Origin: Lactifluus volemus
Lineage: Eukaryota > Basidiomycota > Agaricomycetes > Russulales > Russulaceae
DNA length: 64,000 nt
Assembly (NCBI GenBank): GCA_022376515.1
Contig: WTXI01000022.1
Span: forward strand, 124,001 to 188,000
Direction of reading: 5' to 3'
Positions 1 to 12,100 of the stretch are shown one piece after another; position 1 is the stretch's first letter, and each line of letters opens with the position of its first letter. The position numbers and the translations under genes are program-made. The notes under the pieces are model-generated. The model did not search any database. It saw only the letters and a program-made list of their open reading frames with translations, and was not told where the DNA came from.

Positions 1-1090
1 TCGCTCAGGTACGCCACGTTTGCACCCATTTCTCGTCCAGTCTCGTCTTATCTCAATTAGACCCCTTTCCTCGTTCCCACCACCCTCTTCGACTGCTTCA
101 AAAGCTCCTGGATCGTCCCCTCGTCTGTATCGCCCAGTTGCATGCACCACAACGTCATCTCACCCCTGCCTACGCCTCGGCCATAGACCCGTCTACCGCG
201 GCCTCTTGCCGCACCATCGTTCTGTCCCGTCTCTTTCGTATTTCTGATGTGCACCGTATGTCTCGTTTCGTCTTACTAGTACTACCACTGCTTCGTGTTC
301 CCTATTATTTGTTCAGTCTCTGTCCTCGCGTTTCGTCTTGTGTTTCCATTCCGGGCTGCGTGCTGTGTCTCGCGCCACGCCCAGACTTTAGTCTATCGGA
401 CTTTGAAGTGAGCGCGAGCATCAGCTTTCTGAAGGTGTGCGCGACTCCGAAAATTGTTAACATTCATCCTTTTCTCGGCTTCGCTTTTGATTCCCTTTGT
501 CCACTTATACTTTTGGAGAGCCTCGCGCTCCTCCCTGTTCATTCGTCCCACTTCTGACGTCTCTTACTTACTCGCCCGTTTTCGATGCGTTCTCTACTCA
601 GCGATTACGGGGCTCAATGTATATGTGAATTGTACTTGGGGAGCCAGCGAAGAATCGCCTCCTCCCTTTGTTCTCGAAATCGTCTTGCTTGCCTCAAGCC
701 TTCTTAGATCGGCTCTTTCAGTCTCGTCTTCACACTGATTCCGCCCCCTTCCGAGTCTTGCTCGTCTCGACATTTCTCAGGACCCTTAACGCTCCCGGTT
801 CTCACTGACCTGCTGTTTCTCTTTCCCACTCGTCGAACCTCGAACTCACTAGCAGGCGACCTGGTTTGCATTTCAGTGGGTGTAGAGTCTGCTATATGAC
901 ATATTCTATGTGAGTCGTGTCACTGCGATGTACTGGATCTGCGCTAGTAGTCTCGATTGAGTCACGGGCATGACGAAGTTCTCCGTTCTAAAGACTTCAT
1001 AAGGTCATCTGAGTCAAGGAAGTGTAACTTAGTACATACGCAACTTGACGTCACGACTCCGACTTCGAAGTAGTGCTAGTTTCGTCTCAT
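1..1090. other. No recognisable gene; pyrimidine-rich sequence left of the array
   Basis: The first 1.1 kb is rich in C and T on the + strand, notably at 1-350 and 640-850. It carries only short open frames, the longest 139 codons at 138-557. None shows a domain I recognise, and none is repeated elsewhere in the window. It may be the end or promoter of a gene outside the window. The homology shared by the NLR units begins at about 1093, with the block that reads TTAGGACATGAGAC. Confidence 0.5.
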
Positions 1091-1531
1091 TTTAGGACAT
1101 GAGACCGAACTCACTCAATTCGTCATACAAGATGCTATGGCAGTCCGGGACTCCCCAACTTCATGACTAGTGCCGCACCCCCAGTAAGCACAACAGACGG
1201 GAGTAAGCAGAAACTGCACATTGTTCAGTTAATGTTCAATATATATTGTCATCACAAATTATTTTAGGACAGTTAAATAATTAATATTAATTGACCAATA
1301 AGCAGCTTGCTTCTGCTTACCTCAGTATCCTTTTGTTTGTCCCAATGTTGGCAGAACGTGGGAACAGGGCAAGCCAACATACTATGATGGCTCTTGCACA
1401 ACGGAATTCGTATGCTAAGATCTCTCACATCCGATGTCCTCCGACGTTAATTATTTCTACAGCTCAGATCCTCAAAATTCCGGAGTTGGGTATGTAAATC
1501 ACTTCCATCATCTCGATCTCTATTCAGATAT

Positions 1532-4500
1532 TTGTATTTGAATAGCGCTCAGGTCGGCACTACGCAATCGAGCTTGCTCTGGCTCGATGTGACTGGTTCG
1601 TATCTTATTGATCCTCCTCTGAGAAGTACTAAATATTCTTTCCATGTCAGTTCTCGGGGTGCACAACCTCCCTCATCTCGAAACCCTCCCGGGGATAGAA
1701 AGACAGTATTATGTTACAGTGACCAATGGGAAGGGAACACGGAAAACACGATATATCCGGAGCACGGGTCAGCGCGTGGACTGGAACGAGAACCTTGATG
1801 CATTGTGGGAAATGTCGTATTTTCATTTTCTAAGTCTAACTGAGTCTCCTATAGGGCTATACAGCCACACTCCCGCACCATAGTATCTCTTTATGCAAGA
1901 AGGATCATGCGCTCAGACCTCCTTGTTGGGAGGCAGGAGATAGCCTGTGAATCTCGACGTGGTGCGTATATCTCATAGAATTCTTATTCATGCATCTGGC
2001 TGAGCATCCTACATGTAGAGCTTAGTATTACTCTCGACAGTGATGCTCCTCGACACTCTAAGGATCTGGCCACACTCATCCTAACGATCACTGTGTCAAC
2101 GAATGCAAGTTCGTTTCTGAGTGTGGCGGTCAATGCCGCTGAAGAAGATATGGATACGCTGAAAACGTGGAGGAGCGCCGTCGGTGCTATCAAGCAGATC
2201 ATGGACACTGTCGGTCCAATCGCTCAAGTACGTTTAACATCAATTTTTGCGTATTCTCACTGACCTAACTTCCACTCTTCAGCTGCTCCCCCATGCATCG
2301 CTCGCATGGAGTCTGCTCTCGAAGATCCCCGAGGTGCGTCTCCTTACTTCGTTGGGGGTATGGAACACACACTTTTTACTCACCTCACTGCTAGACTTTG
2401 GTACACCAGTTTCAGCGTGATGATAATGTCCGAGCACTACTTCAGGCGATATGTGATGCGTTTGAATTTTCCAAGGAGGCCGACATTTTGAGGAACATGG
2501 AGCCAGAATCTACGCAGGCAAAAATGCTTGATGAGATGCTCGAGTGCGTCTCCGAATGTGCCAAATTTATCAGATCATATGCGGAGGATGTGCAAGTTGG
2601 TACGTCGTCTTGACCTCTCTCGTTGCCATTCATCATGAAATATGACTAGCAGGAAAGCGAACGTTAAAGAATATGGTCGGCCAAGTTGATGAAAAGGTCG
2701 AACAGTTCCGCACCAGCCTCGCCCGATTACGACAGGAGTTCCTGGCACACGCTACTGTCATCACTGAAGTTGCTGTCCTTCAAACGCGAGACGATATGAG
2801 GAAACTAATATCAGAAGGTGCGTAACCTTGATCATCACGAACTGTCCGATCGTCGATCTGAAGAGGGGCCCGTAGAATTAGACACAAAAATCAGGGAATT
2901 ACCTTGTAAGGGAGCCTGGAGATTCGGTGACGAGAAGCGCTGTCTTCCAGGCACACGCGAAGACTTTTTGGATTATATCGTCGACTGGGTCGAGAATCAT
3001 GAATCTCAACGTGTGCTCCTTCTCCTTGGCCAGGCCGGCACAGGAAAGTCTTCCATCGCACACGAGGTCGCCGCCGCTTCCAGAACAAGTCCCTCGCCTC
3101 GTACTTCGCCTTTGTACGCAAGGAGGGTTCCAAAGATGAAGCTTACCAGCTGTTCACCACACTTGCTCGCAATCTCTCCGATCGCTATCCTCCATTTAAG
3201 CTCGCCCTCGGGAAGGTACTCAAGAGTGATTCGTCCCTTCATAGTACTCGACACTATCGTACACTTTTCGAATCTCTCCTTCTTGAGCCTCTCAAGGACC
3301 TGAAACTTGATGACCCAATCCTTATCGTGATCGATGCACTGGATGAGAGTGGTGATGCGATCGGCAAGAATGGATTGCATGCATTTCTTGCCCAACGTCT
3401 GTCCGACTTGCCATCAAATTTCCGGGTGCTCATCACCTCGAGGCCAGAGAATGGTATCGAGCCTGCATTTAATAACGCGTTGTCCATCCGCACCGTCTAC
3501 ATGGACGATCCCCAACTGGCCGCAAAGACAGAGCAAGATATTGGGTTGTACCTTCAGAGCGAGCTCCCTCGGGACGTGTTCGAGAACCATGGTGTGAAAC
3601 TTGCAAAGGCGGCAGAAGGGTTGTTTCAATGGGCTGCCGTATCATGCGGGTTCATAAACAATCCTCCTCCTAGTTTTGGGTTCAGCAAGAAGCAGGTCGT
3701 GCAGCGTCTATTGGGACACTCTCGAGGTCTCGATGAACAAGATCCTCTGGACCAGTTATATGAAGAAGTTCTCAAGGCGTACTTCGAACCGCGTGCAGCA
3801 CGGACACTATTCCTGTCCGTTATGGGACAACTATTTGCTGCGATCGAGCCGCTTTCCATTCGTTCGTTGGTCGCTCTGCGACGCCATGCACCCAAGGACG
3901 ACCCCGGGGACCCGGACCCCGAGGATTCAGATTGCGTCATTGAGATGCTCCGTCACCTCGGCTCCCTGCTCAGTAACGTGACTTCGTCTCATGATACCCG
4001 CCCCATCGTTCCTCTCCATACCTCATTTCGTGACTTTCTGGCCAATGAGAAGAGTGGCATATTTCACGTCGACCTCGGCAAGGCACACCGTCGGTTGGCA
4101 CATTCGTGTCTTGGTTTAATGCTGGATAACCTTCAATTCAACATTTGCAAACTGGAGTCGTCATATCTCGCCAACAAGGACGTCCCCGACATGGACTCTC
4201 GAATTGCGAAACATATTCCGGCTGCTCTATCATATGCTTGCGTGTTCTGGGCAGATCATTTAGAGCATGTCGCTTTCGAGCAGGACCTGTTCACAAAACT
4301 TGGATCGCTCTTTGAGACAAGGTTTCTTTTCTGGCTGGAAGTGCTTAGCATCAAGAATGGTGTAGGCCTTGCTCCACGAGCATTCGCATGTCTGAGGACA
4401 TGGTTACGATCTGAGCAGAACGAGGTAAGCAGATATTATGATGATATATGGCATGTATTGATGATCGCAACAGGATTCTCGATTGGAGGTAGAGAATCTG

Positions 4501-6804
4501 TCGCGTTAGTGAATGACGCGCTGGCATTTGTGCGATATTTCGGGATGGCGATATCAAGGAGCGCTCCACACATATATGTATCTGCTCTCCCATTTGCCCA
4601 TCCTCTTCCGGATCATCAAGCATTACCTTCACTCTTTCCTCACACATTGTCTTTCGCATGCGGACAGTTGTCTCGCTGGCCAGCATTGGAAATGACGATT
4701 CGAGCACATGACAAGGCAGTCAACGTTGTCGCGTTCTCGCCGGATGGACAGCGGATCGCATCGGCCTCCGACGATTTCACGATTCGGGTTTGGGATGCCA
4801 CAACAGGGGAGGTTGTTGCGGACCCATTCATTGGACATCACGGCAGTGTCTTATCTGTTGCGTTCTCGCCAGACGGGAAGCGCATCGCATCGGCCTCGCT
4901 CGATTGCACGATTCGTGTGTGGGATGCAGCGACAGGGGAGGTTGTAGCTGGCCCGTTTACTGGACATACGGATCGGGTCTTTTCTGTTTCATTCTCCCCA
5001 GACGGACAGCACATCGCGTCAGGCTCGGTCGATCGCACAATTTGTGTATGGGATTCCACAACAGGGGAAGTCGTAGCAGGCCCGTTTACTGGACACACCG
5101 GAGTTGTCAGTTCTGTTGCATTCTCGCCGGACGGGAAGCGCATCGCCTCGGCCTCATATGATCATACGATTCGGATGTGGGATCCGCAACAGGAGAGGCC
5201 ATAGCAGCCCGTTTACTGGACATGCAGACGGTCAGGTCTGTTGCATTCTCACCGACGGACAGCACATCGCCTCGGCTTCATTTGATCAGACGATTTGCGT
5301 GTGGGATACCGCAACAGGGGAGGTCATTGCAGGCCCATTTACTGGACACACCAGTACGATCTACTCTATTGAGTTTTCACCAGACGGACAGTGCGTCGCC
5401 TCAGCCTCAACCGATCGCACTGTCTGTATTGGGATTCTGCAACAGGAGAGGTGTGGCGGGCCCATTTACTGGACATACAGATTCGATCTTTTCTGCTGCA
5501 TTCTCGCCGGACGGGCAGCGGATCGCCTCGGCCTCGCGTGATGGCACAATTTGTATGTGGGATGCCAGAAAGGAGACGTGCAGGCCCGTTCACTGGACAC
5601 ACTCAAACATATTTTCTATTGCAATCTCACCGGACGGGCAACGAATTGCCTCGGCCTCTGCAGATCGCATGATCTGCGTGTGGGATGCCACATCAGGAGA
5701 GGTCACAGCTGGTCCATTTACTGGTCACACCATTGGATCTTGCTGTGGAATTCTCACCGGACGGCAGCGGGTCGCATCGGGCTCGATGATCGCACGATTC
5801 GGATGTGGGATGTTGCAACAGGAGAGGTCATAGCAGGCCCATTTACTGGACACACCGATAAATCAGCTCTGTGGCATTCTCGCCGGACGGGCGACGGATC
5901 GTTTCAGCCTCGTTCGACTGTACGATTTGCGTGTGGGATGCTGCAACAGGAGAGGTCATAGCGAGCCCGTTTACTGGGCACACCAATTTCGTTATGTCCG
6001 TTGCATTCTCCCCGGATGGGAAGCGCATCGCCTCAGCCTCGAGGATTGCACGATTCGCGTGTGGGATGCCGCAACAGGAGAGCTCGTAGCGGACCCGTTC
6101 ACTGGACACACCGATTCCATTTTCTCTGTCGCGTTCTCACCAGACGGACAGTGGATCGCTTCAGCCTCAGCCGATCGCACGATTCGCGTGTGGGATTCTG
6201 TAACAGGAGAAGTCGTGGCAGGCCCATTTACTGGACACACTGATCTGGTCAACTGCGTTGTGTTCTCACCGACCGGGCAGTACATCGCATCGGCCTCGTC
6301 CGATCGCACGGTTCGTGTGTGGGATGCTACAACAGGAGTGGTAGTAGCGGGCCCATTTACTGGACACACTGAGTGGACCGAGTCTGTTGCATTCTTACCA
6401 GACGGGCAGCACATCGCCTCATCCTCGGCGATCGCACGATTCGCATGTGGGATGTTGCAATAGGACAGGTCGTCGGGGGCTCGTCTACCGGTCAGATCGA
6501 ATCAGTCACTTCTGTTGCATCCTCATTAGAGGGGCACGAGCTCAACATCTCGGACCATGTGCGTCTGCAGAACATCAGAACCGAAGATATTGTGAAGATG
6601 GACAAATTTGCTATTAATAGTGATGGTTGGATATGTGGAGAGGAGAATGAGCTTATTTTATGGGTTCCCCCACTTCACCGGCCGTATCTTTTTAGACCTA
6701 ACACAGTCTGGATTGCTGGCAAAGATAAAGCCGAGCTTGATCTCTCCAGCTTCGTACATGGATCAGATTGGGCTAAAGTATGTGCTGACAGTTTATCTAT
6801 GTAG
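1532..6804 (+). pseudogene. NLR1: C2-NACHT-WD40 receptor, heavily frameshifted
   Basis: NLR1 is the most diverged member of the array. The C2 exons are readable: 1532-1595, then 1651-1804 (VLGVHNLPHLETLPG), then 1855 onward. The helical exons follow, then the NACHT exon with Walker [10 protein letters not shown] near 3030-3056. One base is lost at about 3068-3073 relative to the paralogues, shifting the frame just after Walker A. The correct frame resumes by 3327 and runs open to 5204 through Walker B (VIDALDESG) into WD40. From 5190 to 6440 the WD40 frame changes at least seven more times, each change fitting loss of one base (for example GATCCGCA for GATGCCGCA). The C-terminal tail is readable to the stop at 6804. 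A 46-nt intron at 2818-2863 is absent from the other four copies. Exon 1 is interrupted by about 180 bp of AT-rich sequence, and exon 3 carries four extra bases. Low substitution with dense single-base deletion could reflect sequencing error rather than decay. Confidence 0.85.
2818..2863 (+). other. NLR1-specific intron (46 nt)
   Basis: The sequence runs from a GTGCGT donor to a TGAAG acceptor, and splicing joins GAA-G to AG-GGG, keeping the reading frame (ISEEGPVELDTKIRE). NLR2-NLR5 read straight from DDVR to TELDAR at this point, with both the intron and a few flanking codons missing. Confidence 0.6.
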
Positions 6805-9172
6805 AGTCAGACTATGTATTTATGTCATCCTCGAACACTGTTTCCTTCGTGTGTGGAACTGGCGCGAGAGTGTCAACATTATTATCAGTCAGTAGAGTCG
6901 ACATTTTAATATTGGTTAAAGTACTAGAAACAGTTACACCTGGGTCAGTGTAGAGAGCAAGCGTTGGGTAAGTTGAGTATGACTTATCCCATCCCAAACG
7001 TCCAACTGCTCGTTTGTACGGGCTCCGGATGAAGTTGCTTTTAACGTGGCAGAAAGCCTAGAAACCATTACGAAAACTGTCTCCGATCAGCTTCAGTTTG
7101 TCTCTTCAGTTGCTCAGGTTTCTAAATGATGGAAATTGCCAAGGACATCGGGTCATCCATCCAAGTCAGCCACACCACCTTCTGGCTTGCAAACGATCAC
7201 AATGTTGCAGTCCAAAGACATCTAGTAGAAATGCATTGACCCAAATGACCGGGTACTTTCATCATTACGGTGATTCCGATTACCACCATGCTAACTAAAG
7301 TCCCCCAGTGTGTCTCGAAGCCAAAGCATTACCAGCCCACAGGAGAGAACAAAAAAAGGATGCTGGGTATATCAAATACCCATCTATGCTGCATTGGTCG
7401 GCTATGTGAGGTTTGAATATACATACGATGGTAGCTCTTCATTTTCTCTCTCAAACTTTACGAAGCACGCACCATTGGGCAGTGTCCGTCCTCAAAGGTC
7501 TGAGCTTATGCTGATTTCTGGACCTGCGTGGTGTCGAGCATCAGAGGTTATATACAACGATAGCGAGGCAGGAGGAAAGCCGACCCTGACCGACCAGACA
7601 GAGAAACACTCTGAACATTCGAAGAAGGGGTGAGAATTAGAGGGAAGTGGCACAGCATGCACGACGAGTTCAACAAGGATAATGACTTGGTCTTTCCCTC
7701 ACCTCAATTGCCCCAACCATGCGTTCAGTTTCCGCTAATTCGGGTGCCCCACGTTGCTGCCGCTTGCCGACAGGTCTAACGCTGTGCACGTTGATGTCGG
7801 CAGCGTACAAGCTCCACAGATCGTGGGTGGTCTGTAGAGCCACGATAGAGATAACGCGCGGATGGGAATTCTGTCAGAGAAATCCTAGGCTCAACTAGTA
7901 GTGACAGCGTGCTGGGTGAATGCATGCAGGGTGATGCCCGCAGGGAGGGGGAAAAAGTGGCTGAGCAGTAGGTGAGTCAGGATAAGGAGTTCATGCAAGC
8001 TCATAATCTGAACTGGAGGTCATTAACTGCGTGGATCCTCGAGAGAGCGAGGAATAGCTGATCACGTGACCACGAACGGATGCGAATTTGACGGACCGAA
8101 TCATGACGTGGCATCTCGCTTTGCGGATCGAAGCTGAGCGCTGATCGACAATCGGTGATAATTAATCGTGAGGCGTCCTTTATTTGTTGCTGGGCGTCGT
8201 GATGTATCGATGAAGACTCACCTTTAGTGGATTATATGCTGACGCGATCCTCCACTTGTCGACGTAACCCGACTTTTCTATGCAACCTTGCTGTTCTGCA
8301 TGAATAGCCCAATCCCATCGCCATCTTGGTATCAGAAAAATTGTACCGCCTTTGGAACCTCTTTACTCTGCCAGACACGGAAAACCATGTACTTCTTTTA
8401 GAAGCCATGCCGGTCAGATATCATGGCCAATTTACGATACCGTACTTAGCGCGGGGATGCCCCGTCCACGACTGTTTCCCCCACTTATTGATCGAACGCG
8501 CCCTCACTGAGCGCCGTCTCTGGAGTCCCCGAATACCACCCATCCGCGTTTGCAGTCAATTTGAATTTGAGGCACGATTAGTTACATATCAGTTTGTAGT
8601 TTAATAGCTTGGGGAAACGCCGTCAACAGGCAAAAACGTCCCTCTCGCCAGATTTACCGCAATCTCCGCACGCTCCCGTTAACGTCAGGCCACTATCATA
8701 TACATGCTTCGCCTATCCGTCTTGCTGGTCAGGTGCCTGGGATCGGAACCAGAGGCCAAGCGCCTTTGCAGACAGACGCAAAGGACCAGTTGATCGAGGT
8801 GGATTTATGAGCTGGGTTCGCCTCAGACTTCAAGTTTGAGCGTGTATTGCCAGACTTCCAGTGAAGAGAGAGAGACGCGGTGGTCTAGGTTATGGTGCCG
8901 ATGCAGCTGGGTAGTGTGGTAAAGAGAAACTGTCGTCATTCAGCTTGGACTGGAAAGAAAGAAAATTGTAAGCGTGAACGCTGCGCACGCAAGATGAAAC
9001 AAACAAACATACGACAAAGTTCCCCTAATCAGGTGTGAGAGACAAGGTACTCACATATATGGTTTGAGGTATTACAGTACAGTAGTAACGAACGTCGAGA
9101 CTCAAGTCAGGTCGGGAGGCATTGGTCACGGATTCCCTTTTTCTTCGTGAAATATCAGCCCCTCCGTCATTC
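6805..9172. other. Inter-NLR spacer 1 (repeat unit spacer)
   Basis: This spacer has no convincing gene. It aligns along most of its length with the spacers after NLR2 (14687-17407) and NLR4 (33795-34965 plus 40044-41579). It lacks an approximately 240-bp segment present in those two (16350-16600 and 40530-40770): here the text runs straight from the conserved GCCGGTCAGATATC into ATGGCCAATTTACG. A TCACGTGA palindrome lies at 8062-8069. Open frames at 7310-7633 and 8326-8604 are not kept open in the paralogous spacers. Confidence 0.7.
8062..8069. promoter_or_regulatory. TCACGTGA palindrome (E-box/CDEI-like)
   Basis: This exact 8-bp palindrome is kept at the paralogous positions in spacers 2 (16029-16036) and 4 (40212-40219). 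The core CACGTG is the binding site of fungal bHLH factors such as Cbf1 and Pho4. Shared descent of the spacers explains the conservation, so function is only inferred. Confidence 0.35.
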
Positions 9173-9178
9173 TAGGAC

Positions 9179-12100
9179 ATGAGACAAGGCTCACTCGATT
9201 CGAACACGACCGTGGCCAAGTTAGTAGTCCGACCCATCGATATTGTTATTTGTTCCCAACAAACAAGCGCAAAGGCCAACAGGACGGCCTCACTTACTTG
9301 CCACGTCGATACGATACGATATACTATTGATGGCTCTTGCGCAACAGAATTCGTATGCCAAACTCTCGCACATACCATTTCCTCCGATGTTGATCATTTC
9401 TACAGCTCCGGTTCTCAAAATTCCGGGATTCGGTATGTCAATCGCTTTCATCGTTTCCATATTTTACTCAGGTGCCTTTGAACAGAACTCATAAACAACC
9501 AAATTTGCTCTGGCTCGACGTGACTAGTACGCGTATTAGTGATCCTGCTCTTGGAAGTACTGAATATTGTCAGTCCTGGGGGCCCACAATCTTCCTCATC
9601 TCGATACCTTCCCGGGGAAAGAAAGACGGTTTTACGTTAAAGTGACCAGCGAGAAGAGAACACGGCAGACACGACCTATCCGGAGCGTGGCACGGCACGT
9701 GGAATGGAATGAGAATCTCGACACATTGTGCGAAATATTGCGTATCCATTCCCATGCCTAACTGACTATCCTGCAGTCCTGTACAACCGCTCTCCAATAT
9801 TACAATATCTCTTTATGCAAGAAGGACCATGCGCACAGACCTCCTTGTCGGAAAGCAGGAGATACCCTGTGAATCTCGACACGGTTCGTCTTTTTGTTAG
9901 AATCCGTATTAGTGCGTCTGGCTGAGTGTTCTACATGCAGAACTCAATATCGTTTTCAGCCATGCCGACGAACATGCGCGACACTCTACGGAGCTGGCCA
10001 CACTCCTCTTAACGATCGCCGTGTCAACGAACGCAAGTTCGGCTCTGACTGCGGTAGTCAACACCGCAGAGGAATCTATGGATACGGTGAAGTCGTGGAA
10101 GAGTGCTGTCAGTGCTATTAAGCAGATCATGGATGCTGTCGGTCCAATTGCTGAGGTACGCTTTACGTCAGTTTTTTTCGTATTTCTTCGCTGAGCTGAT
10201 TTTGGCTCGTCAGCTGCTCCCCCATGCATCGTTAGCATGGAGTCTGCTCTCGAAGATACCCGAGGTGTGTCTCCTAGCCTTGTCAGATATCTAACATTCA
10301 GCTCCTCACCTCATCGCTAGACTTTGTTACATCAGTTTCAGCGTGATGATAATGTCCGAACACTACTTAACGCGATACGTGATGCGTTTGAATTCGCCAA
10401 GGAAGCGGACATTTTGAGGAACATGGAGCCAGAATCTACGCAGGCGAAAATGCTCGATGAGATGCTCGAGTGCGTCTCCGAATGTGCCGGATTTATCAGA
10501 TCGTATGCGGAGGATGTGCAAGTTGGTACGTTGTCTTGGCCTCTCGCATTTGTCATTCAACATTAAATTATGATTTTCAGGAAAGCGAACATTGAAGAAT
10601 GTTGTCGGCAAAGTTGATGAAAAGGTCGAACAGTTCCGCACCACCCTTGCCCGACTACGACAGGAGTTCCTCGCACATGCTACTGTCACCACTGAAGTTG
10701 CTGTCCTTCAAACGCGGGATGATGTGAGGTACACGGAATTGGACGCAAGAGTCAGGGAATTGCCCTGTAAGGGAGCTTGGAGACTCGGTGACGAGAAGCG
10801 CTGTCTTCCAGGCACACGCGAAGACTTTTTGGATTATATCATCAACTGGGTCGAGAATCATGAATCTCAACGTGTCCTCCTTCTCCTTGGCCAGGCCGGC
10901 ACAGGAAAGTCTTCGATCGCTCACGAGGTCGCCCGCCGCTTCCAGAACAAGTGCCTCGCCTCGTACTTCGCCTTTGTGCGCAAGGAGGGTTCCAAAGATG
11001 AAGCTTACCAGCTGTTCACCACACTTGCTCGCAATCTCTCCGATCGCTACCCTCCATTCAAGCTTGCCCTCGGGAAGATACTCAAGAATGATTCGTCCCT
11101 TCATAGTACTCGACACTATCGTACACTCTTCGAATCTCTCCTTCTTGAGCCTCTCAAGGACCTGAAACTTGACGACCCAATCCTTATCGTGGTCGATGCA
11201 CTGGATGAGAGTGGCGATGCGATCGGCAAGAATGGATTGCATACATTTCTTGCCCAACGTCTGTTCGACTTGCCATCAAATTTCCGTGTGCTCATCACCT
11301 CGAGGCCAGAGAATGGTATCGAGCCTGCATTCAATAGCGCGTCGTCCGTCCGCACCATCCACATGGACGATCCTCAACTGGCTGCAAAGACAGAGCAAGA
11401 TATTGGGTTGTACCTTCAGAGCGAGCTCCCTCGGGACGTGTTCGAGAATCATGGTGTGAAACTTGCAAAGGCGGCAGAAGGCTTGTTTCAATGGGCTGCC
11501 GTATCATGCGGGTTCATAAACAATCCTCCTCCTAGTTTTGGGTTCAGCAAGAAGCAGGTCGTGCAGCGTCTGTTGGGACACTCTCGAGGTCTCGATGAAC
11601 AAGATCCTCTGGACCAGTTATATGAAGAAGTTCTCAAGGCGTACTTCGAACCGCGTGCAGCACGGACACTATTCCTGTCCGTTATGGGACAACTATTTGT
11701 TGCGATCGAGCCGCTTTCCATCCAGTCGTTAGTCGCTCTGCGACGACATGCACCCAAGGACGACCCCTCGGACCCGGACCCCGAGGATTCAGATTGCGTC
11801 GTTGAGATGCTCCGTCACCTCGGTTCCCTGCTCAGCAACGTGACTTCGTCTCATGAAACTCGCCCCATCGTTCCTCTCCATACCTCATTTCGTGACTTTC
11901 TTGCCAATGAGAAGAGTGGCATATTTCACGTCGACCTCGGCAAGGCACATCGTCGGTTGGCACATTCGTGTCTTGGTTTAATGCTGGATAACCTCGAATT
12001 CAACATTTGCAAACTGGAGTCGTCATATCTCGCCAACAGGGACGTCCCCGACATTGACTCTCGAATTGCGAAACATATTCCGGCTGCTCTATCATATGCT

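Noticed and set aside
10655..11257. 200-codon minus-strand ORFs opposite the NACHT exon in several copies
   Set aside because: They are antisense shadows of the NACHT coding frame, present because the copies are near identical.
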